Positions 1-6,334 of a stretch of 24,648 nucleotides of DNA are shown here, in pieces. The notes under the pieces were generated by a model. It worked only from the letters and a program-made list of their open reading frames with translations, made no database searches and was not told the DNA's origin. The stretch's first letter is position 1; every line of letters starts with the position of its first letter. A program made the position numbers and the translations under genes. Origin of the DNA: Saprospiraceae bacterium UBA2365 (lineage in GTDB: Bacteria > Bacteroidota > Bacteroidia > Chitinophagales > Saprospiraceae); contig DDTL01000139.1 in the NCBI GenBank assembly GCA_002344345.1, positions 200-24,847 on the forward strand, given 5' to 3'.

Positions 1-80
1 TGGTTTTCAACCGTTTCCCTTTAGTGGTTGGGGCAAAAAACGATTGAAAATCAACAAATTGAACTTTTCGGAGCAGACTC
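1..80. repeat. Right part of a dispersed inverted-repeat (MITE-like) element, copy 1
   Basis: The window opens inside a repeat that recurs at 5955-6146 and 17769-17984. The shared part is the right arm (CGATTGAAAATCAACAAA near 42-59) followed by the terminal repeat ACTTTTCGGAGCAGACTC at 63-80. The start of the window (about 2-20) resembles the complementary left inner arm, so the hairpin interior is present here in shortened form. The left terminal repeat lies outside the window. No coding capacity is visible. Confidence 0.7.
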
Positions 81-197
81 GATATTTAATATTCCAACAA
101 TATTGGATTTCATACCGATCGATTAACTTTCCAAATTTGTAGAAAATAACATATTATTTTATTTAATTTGTAGTTGATTTAAATTAATATTTCGATT

Positions 198-1055
198 ATG
201 CGTTGGAAAAACAGAGAGCGTAGCCAGAATGTAGATGACCGCAGGGGAAGTTCAGTTAAACGTGTAGGTGGCGGCCTTGGTATTGGAGCGATTCTGATGG
301 CTGTTTTTGCTTTGATCATGGGTGAAAATCCATTACAGGTAATACAAAACCTGATGTCTGAAGGCGGTGGAAATACACAAACTGTGCAGACACAAACTAC
401 TCCTGAGGAAGATGCGCTGGCAGAATTGGTTTCTGTTGTCCTGAAAGATACGGAAGATGTCTGGAATAAGCTATTTCAGGAGCAGTTAGGTAATGATTAC
501 CGGGAACCCAAATTGGTGATCTATTCTGGTTCTGTGGAGTCTGCCTGCGGATTTGCTCAATCTGCAACCGGACCTTTTTATTGTCCTGCTGATCAAAGCG
601 TGTATATCGACCTCAGTTTTTATGAAGATATGAAAACCAAACTGAATGCTTCCGGCGAATTTGCTTTAGCTTATGTCATCGCACATGAAGTTGGGCATCA
701 TGTCCAGAATTTACTGGGCATCATCAACGAAGTTCAACGCCAGAAACAGTCATTATCCCAGGCAGAAGCAAACCATATGAATGTCCGACTTGAATTGCAG
801 GCTGATTTTTTTGCCGGTGTTTGGGCACATCATGCACATAAAATGAAAAATATTCTTGAATCAGGAGATGTAGAAGCTGGTTTGAACGCAGCCGCAGCAG
901 TTGGTGCTGACCGAATGCAGATGAAGGCAAGGGGTTATGTTGTTCCTGATTCTTTTACACACGGAACTTCGGATCAAAGGGTAAGGTGGTTCAGAAAGGG
1001 AATTCAAAACGGAAACCTGAGCGAAGGAGATACTTTTAGCGCAGGATCTTTATAA
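198..1055 (+). CDS. Neutral zinc metallopeptidase, YpfJ family
   Basis: Predicted membrane-anchored zinc metalloprotease of 285 aa. The N-terminus is basic and charged with an arginine-rich stretch (residues 1-22). One hydrophobic segment follows at about 25-41, then a Thr/Gln-rich linker (about 56-70) and the catalytic domain. The zinc site is visible as HEVGHH at 163-168 (HExxH), and the downstream LELQADFFAGVW segment (from about 198) supplies the likely third ligand, Glu199. This matches the family layout of a short cytoplasmic tail, one TM helix and an extracytoplasmic protease. Length and start are normal, and the ATG at 198 opens on the typical MRW..R..S.NVDDRRG motif. The natural substrate of this family is not known to me. 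It ends 10 bp before the convergent regulator gene, so it is not in an operon with it. Confidence 0.9.
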   Translation: MRWKNRERSQNVDDRRGSSVKRVGGGLGIGAILMAVFALIMGENPLQVIQNLMSEGGGNTQTVQTQTTPEEDALAELVSVVLKDTEDVWNKLFQEQLGNDYREPKLVIYSGSVESACGFAQSATGPFYCPADQSVYIDLSFYEDMKTKLNASGEFALAYVIAHEVGHHVQNLLGIINEVQRQKQSLSQAEANHMNVRLELQADFFAGVWAHHAHKMKNILESGDVEAGLNAAAAVGADRMQMKARGYVVPDSFTHGTSDQRVRWFRKGIQNGNLSEGDTFSAGSL

Positions 1056-1065
1056 AAAATAGCGT

Positions 1066-1761
1066 TTATCCGAGTTCACTCAGTTGGACTAATTTGTCAT
1101 GATTCAGGATAGTAAGCGTATTATCTTCCATTTTAATCAGTTTCTCAGTACAAAAATCTTTTAAAACCCTGACAACACTATCTCTGGTCATTGCTGTCAT
1201 CTCAGCAATATCCTGAAAACTAATGGTAAGTTCCATCGGATTGGTTTCGTAGATGAAACTATTGAGATATAGCAGGTTTTCTGCTATCCTGCCATTTACC
1301 TGTTTTTGTGTAAGTGAAATAAACTTGTCAAAATAGCTGATAGACCTTTTACTGATCACATGGATCAGAAAATCTGACAATTTGGAATTATTTGAAACTA
1401 TGTCCTTAAAAGTCTGTAAATCAAAAAAGCAGCAGCTTGTCCTTTCAATGGCCTTCAGGGAAAAATGATGTTTTTGATCAACATAAGTTCCCGGACCTGA
1501 AATTACGGATGTCGGTTTTATCAATTCCAGTATAAAATTGCGATGATTCAACCCTTCAATATATGCCTTCGCAAGACCACCGGTTATAGAAACAATTTGA
1601 GTGGTTCGGGTACCTTGTTTATAAATGATCTCTTCCGGTTGAAAAGTAACTTCAAACCTGGTATCCTGTATAGCTTTCAATTCATCCTTGTTCATCATCT
1701 GAAACAATGGAGATTTGTGAAAGCAATTTATACAGGATTCATATTTACAATTTTCTATCAT
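1066..1761 (-). CDS. Crp/Fnr family transcriptional regulator with N-terminal cysteine cluster
   Basis: Cytoplasmic DNA-binding regulator of 231 aa. An N-terminal cysteine group (C5, C10, C13) precedes the cyclic-nucleotide-binding-like beta-roll (about 20-120). The dimer helix is at about 125-155 and a winged helix-turn-helix at about 180-215, with recognition helix MTRDSVVRVLKDF (191-203). Two adjacent cysteines, C110 and C111, sit in the sensor domain near the place of the fourth cluster ligand of E. coli FNR. The FNR recognition residues E..SR become D..VR here, so the operator probably differs from TTGAT-N4-ATCAA. The gene is divergent from the YceI/porin genes across a 462-bp intergenic region, which suggests it controls them. 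That is inference. Many Bacteroidota Crp-like proteins carry N-terminal cysteines without proven Fe-S clusters, so oxygen or NO sensing is only a possibility. Confidence 0.85.
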   Translation of the reverse strand: MIENCKYESCINCFHKSPLFQMMNKDELKAIQDTRFEVTFQPEEIIYKQGTRTTQIVSITGGLAKAYIEGLNHRNFILELIKPTSVISGPGTYVDQKHHFSLKAIERTSCCFFDLQTFKDIVSNNSKLSDFLIHVISKRSISYFDKFISLTQKQVNGRIAENLLYLNSFIYETNPMELTISFQDIAEMTAMTRDSVVRVLKDFCTEKLIKMEDNTLTILNHDKLVQLSELG

Positions 1762-2223
1762 ATCAGATTACTGAATGTAAACGCAAATATCATTAAATAG
1801 TTCTATTATCGAGTTTTTTTTAGATTCAATAGGTGTCAATCCTGAGACAAATCGTATAATTTCCGATGCATATCGTATAAATGTTAAACAAAATCGGATT
1901 TAAAGTCATTTCAACTGTTTTAAAAGCTTTTTTGTTCATTCTAAGGAGTAATCAACTTCATTTTTCTGCCGTTTTGAACCGACCCTTTTTCCTTGATTTT
2001 GCCTCTATGTTGAAAGTAACTTTGTGCCAACATTTGAAACGTCAAAAATAGGTTGATTGATCAGATATTGAATGGACAGGCTCTTTGCTTTATCAAGTGC
2101 AACGGTTTGAATTGATGCAGAATACAAAGTGAAAATAATTTAAATAGACGCATAATAATTCTCTCGGTGCCGATTTTGAGAGGAATGTATTTGTTTTTAT
2201 TTAACGCTAAATATAAAGAAAAT
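1762..2223. other. Divergent intergenic region between the regulator and the yceI-like gene
   Basis: A gene-free stretch of 462 bp. It holds two direct copies of ATCGTATAA (1851-1859 and 1872-1880) exactly 21 bp apart, which is two helical turns, and a promoter-like sequence at 1993-2024 inside an inverted repeat. No ORF here looks coding. An in-frame ATG at 2167 could extend the yceI-like ORF, but it adds 19 residues in front of the signal peptide and is unlikely to be the start. Confidence 0.5.
1993..2024 (+). promoter_or_regulatory. Bacteroidota-type promoter, TTG-N21-TAACTTTG
   Basis: TTG at 1993-1995 and TAACTTTG at 2017-2024 with a 21-bp spacer fit the -33/-7 consensus of this phylum. 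The -7 box lies inside an inverted repeat ATGTTG (2007-2012) / CAACAT (2028-2033), which could be an operator. The start codon it would serve (2224) is about 190 bp downstream, a long leader, so another promoter closer to the gene is possible. Confidence 0.45.
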
Positions 2224-2808
2224 ATGAAAAATATGAAAATTTTTATGGTTTTGCTGGTTGTGGGTTGGTTGATGCCAATGGCTTCTTTCAGTCAGGCTAA
2301 ACTTGAAAATGTTAAAAGTAATATCAAAATGCAGGTTGCCGGAACTTCCACCATGCATGACTGGGAAATGAAGGGTTCAGGAGGCTCATGTTCTGCAAAT
2401 CTTGATTTTGATACATCAGGAAAGCTTGCTCAGATCAAGGATGTAACTTTCTCTTTTCCTGTCAAACAACTTAAGAGTGGAAAAGATGCTATGGATGGAA
2501 ATGCTTATAAAGCGTTGAAAACTGAAAAAAATCCGAACATCACCGGACGATTGGTTGATGCAACGATCAGCTCAGCCGACAATGTGAATTATAAAATACA
2601 GGGAACCCTGAAATTGCAGATCGGCGGTGTCACAAAAGATGTCAAACTCACTGCAGATGGCAAATTGAATAAAGATAAATCCTTAACTGTAAAAGGTGAA
2701 AAGAAGATTGATATGAATGAGTTCAAAGTTGAACCACCATCATTTATGTTCGGCTCAGTAAAAACAGGTAAGGATGTCGTTGTAAAATTTGACTTAACAC
2801 TGAATTAA
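2224..2808 (+). CDS. YceI family secreted protein
   Basis: Exported YceI-type lipocalin-like protein, 194 aa from the ATG at 2224. A second ATG at 2233 is an equal alternative. An upstream ATG at 2167 was rejected because it would bury the signal peptide. The signal peptide runs to about ASFSQ|A. The mature part carries the AGTSTMHDWEM motif common in Bacteroidota members, the YKALKTEKNPNITGRL segment and a C-terminal EPPSFMFGSVKTGKDVVVKF segment. E. coli YceI binds a polyprenyl-like lipid in the periplasm; the ligand here is unknown. It is the first gene of a rightward group, 33 bp before a porin gene, and a paralogue lies at 4242-4859. The role is inferred from family only. Confidence 0.88.
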   Translation: MKNMKIFMVLLVVGWLMPMASFSQAKLENVKSNIKMQVAGTSTMHDWEMKGSGGSCSANLDFDTSGKLAQIKDVTFSFPVKQLKSGKDAMDGNAYKALKTEKNPNITGRLVDATISSADNVNYKIQGTLKLQIGGVTKDVKLTADGKLNKDKSLTVKGEKKIDMNEFKVEPPSFMFGSVKTGKDVVVKFDLTLN

Positions 2809-2841
2809 CAGATAATTTTTTTTAACCAAAACGTAAACAAA

Positions 2842-4158
2842 ATGAAATTATTTAAACATTTATTTTTACTGTTATTTGTATTGGCCAGTTTGAATATGTC
2901 TGCTCAGACGCAGTTTTCAAGAGAAACTACTCAAAAGGGTATCAACGTTTTTGAACCTTCAAAAGCTGATGAAACCGGATTTGATGGCTTTAAATTGAAA
3001 ATAGGCGGTGGATTTACCCAGGGTTTTCAAATGTTGAATCATGAAAACGTAGATACGTCCAAAGCTAAAGTCAATGCTTTATATAAATTGGGAAGCGGAT
3101 TTAACTTAGCTGCTGCCAACTTAAACTTCGATGTACAGGTTGCGGATGGTATCAGAATTTACCTCGAAAACTATATGGCTGCAAGACACCATAACGAATT
3201 TTGGGTTAAAGGCGGATACATCCAAATGGACAAATTGCCTATGTTTGGCAATCCTGAATGGTTCTCCAAATACTTCAGGGTAAAAATGGGGCACATGGAA
3301 GTCAACTACGGTGACAGCCATTTCAGAAGATCAGATGGTGGAAATACCATATTCAACGCATTTGTTGAGAACAACATCGTGGATGCATTCGCAACAGAAA
3401 TCGGTGGCGAATTGTATGCTTACCCGGTTGAAGGTTTAATGGTAATGGTGGGTCTGACCAATGGTTTGATCAGAAACAACATCAGAGATTATGATATCAG
3501 TCCTGTTATCGGAACAGGTAAAGTGGATTCTATTAAAACAAAAAGCCCTTCCATATTGGCAAAAATAGCTTATGACAAACAATTCTCTGAAAAACTGAGA
3601 TTCAGATTGAGTGCATCTATGTACACGAATTCTTCTTCTCCTTCATTGACATTATATGGTGGAGACAGAACGGGATCCAACTATTTTGGAGTGCTGGAAG
3701 CTGCTGCATGGGCTAACAGCACTACTGACTTTACTTCAGGTAGATTTAATCCCGGATTTTCCAATTCCATCTCTTCTTTCTGTATCAACCCGTTTGTAAA
3801 ATTCGCAGGGCTGGAATTCTTCGGAACTTATGAAATGGCTTCCGGAAAATCAGTCAACGAAGCTCCGGGTTCTGAAAGAAGCATGACCCAAATTGCCGGT
3901 GAATTGGTTTACAGATTCCTCAAAAATGAACAATTATTTGTAGGGGTAAAATACAATACTGTTTCTGCAGAATTGGTCGGTTATACCGATCCGGTTACGA
4001 TCAACAGACTGGCTGTTGGCGCTGGTTGGTTCCCTGTAAAGAATTTATTGTTGAAAGGAGAATTTGTCAATCAGACTCACGAAGGATTCAAAGGAAACGA
4101 CAAGAGACATGAGGGCAAATTTGACGGCCTCATCGTACAGGCAGTTGTAGGATTTTAA
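2842..4158 (+). CDS. Outer-membrane beta-barrel protein, porin-like
   Basis: A 438-aa protein with a clear signal peptide (about residues 1-21, ending NMSAQ). The rest alternates short beta-strand-like segments rich in Gly and aromatic residues and ends in ...QAVVGF, with the C-terminal phenylalanine typical of outer-membrane barrels. The spread of strands over the whole length and the absence of a plug domain or TonB box point to a porin-like channel. Segments such as the one at about 120-170, with conserved trp/gly/asp, recall phosphate-selective or DcaP-type porins, but I cannot place it firmly. It sits 33 bp after the first yceI-like gene, so co-transcription is likely. A GC-rich hairpin at 4184-4212 follows it. 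Confidence 0.75.
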   Translation: MKLFKHLFLLLFVLASLNMSAQTQFSRETTQKGINVFEPSKADETGFDGFKLKIGGGFTQGFQMLNHENVDTSKAKVNALYKLGSGFNLAAANLNFDVQVADGIRIYLENYMAARHHNEFWVKGGYIQMDKLPMFGNPEWFSKYFRVKMGHMEVNYGDSHFRRSDGGNTIFNAFVENNIVDAFATEIGGELYAYPVEGLMVMVGLTNGLIRNNIRDYDISPVIGTGKVDSIKTKSPSILAKIAYDKQFSEKLRFRLSASMYTNSSSPSLTLYGGDRTGSNYFGVLEAAAWANSTTDFTSGRFNPGFSNSISSFCINPFVKFAGLEFFGTYEMASGKSVNEAPGSERSMTQIAGELVYRFLKNEQLFVGVKYNTVSAELVGYTDPVTINRLAVGAGWFPVKNLLLKGEFVNQTHEGFKGNDKRHEGKFDGLIVQAVVGF

Positions 4159-4183
4159 TAAATAGTTTGGAATTGATATTAAA

Positions 4184-4212
4184 CGGGGAGCAGGTTTTTT
4201 GATCTGCCCCCG
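4184..4212 (+). terminator. GC-rich hairpin between the porin and second yceI-like gene
   Basis: CGGGGAGCAG pairs with CTGCCCCCG with one bulged A, around a T-rich loop. It is followed by ATTTTA rather than a long T-run. It could be a weak terminator or an mRNA 3'-end stabiliser that lowers expression of the downstream gene. Confidence 0.45.
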
Positions 4213-4241
4213 ATTTTAAAACCTGAAAAAATTATCCTGAT

Positions 4242-4859
4242 ATGTTCAATATTTCAATAGCTTCAATCATTCTTAGCCTGGCTTTAGCCTGGTCACCTAA
4301 TGAAATTGTAACAGAAAAACGTGTTCAGGAGAAATGGCTGGTTGATCAAAACAGCTCAATGGTTGTTTTTGGGGAAACAAATATCAATTCATTTGAATGT
4401 GCTCTGACTTCTTTTGTATGGAGTAAAAATCTGGTGTTCTATCAACCAAATCTGCCTGGAACCAAGAATCATCCTGTCAGCTGTGAGTTTGAAATTCCTG
4501 TAAAATCCTTTGATTGTGGAATGCAACTCATGACTTCAGATCTGAGAAAAACGCTGCAGTCTGAAAAATATCCATTCATGAATATCAAACTGAAAGCAAT
4601 GTCTCAACTCATTTCCAATGTGAAGGACGGACAAAGTATAGATACGGATGCAGATATTATGCTGACCGGTATTGTAAATCAAAACCAAATACGCTTCAAG
4701 GTAAGCAAACAAAACAATCAGTCGATTACCCTGACAGCTAAAAAAACCATTCAGCTTTCTGATTACCATATCACACCACCAACCCGCTTTATGGGTTCTG
4801 TTAAAGTGAAAGACGAAATGGTTATCAACATCACCATGAAACTTAAAAAAATTAGTTGA
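4242..4859 (+). CDS. Divergent YceI-like secreted protein
   Basis: A 205-aa protein with a short hydrophobic N-terminus (MFNISIASIILSLALAWS) that serves as signal peptide or anchor. A YceI-like domain follows. The C-terminal YHITPPTRFMGSVKVKDEMVINITMKL-type ending parallels the FKVEPPSFMFGSVKTGKDVVVKFDL ending of the protein at 2224-2808, so the two are distant paralogues. Three cysteines (near FEC, SCEF and FDCG) are absent from the first copy and could form a disulfide or bind metal. It lies 83 bp after the porin, past the hairpin. The ATG at 4242 is the first in frame and gives a sensible export signal. The ligand is unknown. Confidence 0.75.
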   Translation: MFNISIASIILSLALAWSPNEIVTEKRVQEKWLVDQNSSMVVFGETNINSFECALTSFVWSKNLVFYQPNLPGTKNHPVSCEFEIPVKSFDCGMQLMTSDLRKTLQSEKYPFMNIKLKAMSQLISNVKDGQSIDTDADIMLTGIVNQNQIRFKVSKQNNQSITLTAKKTIQLSDYHITPPTRFMGSVKVKDEMVINITMKLKKIS

Positions 4860-5000
4860 TTGCCTTATTCGGACCAATGGTTAACCGGATTGTTCGGGTT
4901 ACATTATACAGGTTTTCCCTCAAGCCTGATTCAAATAATTTTATAAATTTTGCATATATCTGGAAAGCCATAGTATATTTACGGAACTTAATACATTGCT

Positions 5001-5381
5001 TTGAGGATATTCTTTTCCATATGGATGATCACACATATACTATTGCTAAATAGTACCGGTGTGATCATGAATTTATGGTTTAAATTTTCCAACCCAACCT
5101 TTGAAGTATTGTTTTGTGAGAATGTGGATAAACCAGAGTTGGAATGTCACGGTTGTTGTATGATGAAAAAAATCAATCAGGCACCGGAACATAAAACAGA
5201 TTTTTCTCTCCCTTCCATCCTGCCAGGTCACGAATTGTCGACCTATATTGTTACTGATCAATTCCTTTTTGTAAAGAACAATTTTGAGATCTTAATGGAT
5301 ATTGACCAGACATACCTTTTTTACTATCTGTTTAATCTTTTGAGCAATTGTTTTCATCCTCCTGAAGCTTACATTGCTTGA
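5001..5381 (+). CDS. Small membrane or exported protein with C-x5-P-x3-C-x-G-x-C motif
   Basis: A 126-aa ORF opening on TTG; an in-frame ATG at 5025 (residue 9) is the alternative start. The N-terminal 20-27 residues are hydrophobic. The core is C39-x5-P45-x3-C49-x-G51-C52-C53, and the end is NCFHPP (116-121). From memory, small Bacteroidota proteins with this cysteine motif and a terminal FHPP are recurrent and often lie near heavy-metal transport genes. I know no proven function. Here it sits between the YceI/porin genes and a copper-receptor-like TonB protein, which fits a metal-handling role. C52 replaces the usual non-cysteine residue, adding a fourth thiol. Overlapping ORFs in other frames have no such features. 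Confidence 0.6.
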   Translation: MRIFFSIWMITHILLLNSTGVIMNLWFKFSNPTFEVLFCENVDKPELECHGCCMMKKINQAPEHKTDFSLPSILPGHELSTYIVTDQFLFVKNNFEILMDIDQTYLFYYLFNLLSNCFHPPEAYIA

Positions 5382-5954
5382 TGTTACCGGATTTGCAGGG
5401 CTGTTTTTGGGTACACTGAATGAAGAGAAGTTAATCAACTATCTTTGATAATTGGTGTAACTACAACTATTTGAGCATATATAATATGCCTTTAGGCGTT
5501 CAAAAACGCAGGTGATCCAGATTTCTGTTTTCGTTCAAAGGAAGTATTCGCACTTGAACCTGTGTATCGCAACAAACCACTTTCAATCCGGTCTTCATAA
5601 ATCTGCTAAGTTGGACCTTTCCTTTCTATCAGGGTTTTTCAGGCATTGGTAGACATGCATACGCTTGATTTATATTGAATTGGCTCTATGGCTGTTTGTT
5701 TTGATCAACCGCTTATTGTCAGTTCTGATCTGATAAAGGAGGCTGATCTGTGTGAAAAGTTTGGAACAACAGGCAACAATTCAATCAATTGTTATTGAGT
5801 TGAAAAATGTATCCTGGTGAATGGATAGATCATTGGATAAATTTAGTTGGGGCTGATGATTGTCCCGGACGTCCGTCAGGCATAAAATGAATTGTGCCCG
5901 TGGTTTGAGGCTGGAATGATCAGTGATTCGTTTTAAGTCAACTTTTTACGACAT
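5382..5954. other. Gene-free stretch, possible decayed sequence
   Basis: No convincing gene is seen. A short ATG ORF at 5688 translates to about 35 residues (...SSDLIKEADLCEKFG...) before a stop and looks protein-like, but it is too short to assign. A small inverted repeat GCATAT-ATA-ATATGC lies near 5475-5489, with another (GCGTT-CAAA-AACGC) just downstream. The stretch leads into repeat copy 2. Confidence 0.35.
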
Positions 5955-6146
5955 TGAGTCTGCTCCCTAAAGTAATTGCCCAATGAATCCACACCGACGT
6001 TTTCAGTCAGTACATGCCTGAAGGGGGACTTTTAATTTGTTGAAATTCAATCGTATACCTTAAGTTTAGTGTTGATCTTTGAATGTAGAAGGTTGGTGCA
6101 AAAAGCGATTGAAAATCAACAAACCGGACTTTTCGTAGTAAACTCA
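5955..6146. repeat. Dispersed inverted-repeat (MITE-like) element, copy 2, 192 bp
   Basis: The left end TGAGTCTGCTCC (5955-5966) is mirrored by the degenerate right end TAGTAAACTCA ending at 6146. An inner pair (TTTGTTGAAATTCAATCG, and CGATTGAAAATCAACAAA near 6107-6124) would fold into a long hairpin. Order and content match copy 3 along the whole length: GACGTTTTCAGTCAG at 5996-6010, the TTTGTTGA arm, CTTAAGT, and CAACAAACCGGACTTTTC. It has no coding capacity. The terminal repeats are more decayed than in copy 3. Confidence 0.75.
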
Positions 6147-6224
6147 GCATTGAAAATAAGAAATCGTCTTGAAGATTTCCCACAATGTTATTGCATATCT
6201 GTATCAAAAACATTCAGGAAGTTT

Positions 6225-6236
6225 TCACATATGTGA
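6225..6236. promoter_or_regulatory. Perfect palindrome TCACATATGTGA upstream of the copper-receptor gene
   Basis: A perfect 12-bp palindrome about 100 bp before the receptor start and 78 bp after repeat copy 2. Its CACA-TA-TGTG core resembles dyad operators of MecI/BlaI/CopY-type repressors (TACA-N2-TGTA) and inverted Crp half-sites. Which protein binds, if any, cannot be told. Confidence 0.3.
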
Positions 6237-6334
6237 CATGATTGTTATGAGCTTTTAAATGCTGACTTGAAATGGCATAGTCAATACGATTTGCCGTGAG
6301 CACATTTTTTTTCAAATATTTAATAAGAATACAA

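Noticed and set aside
6007..6213. 68-codon minus-strand ORF over repeat copy 2
   Set aside because: It lies mostly within the repeat, whose inverted arms create the open frame, and has no homology-like features.
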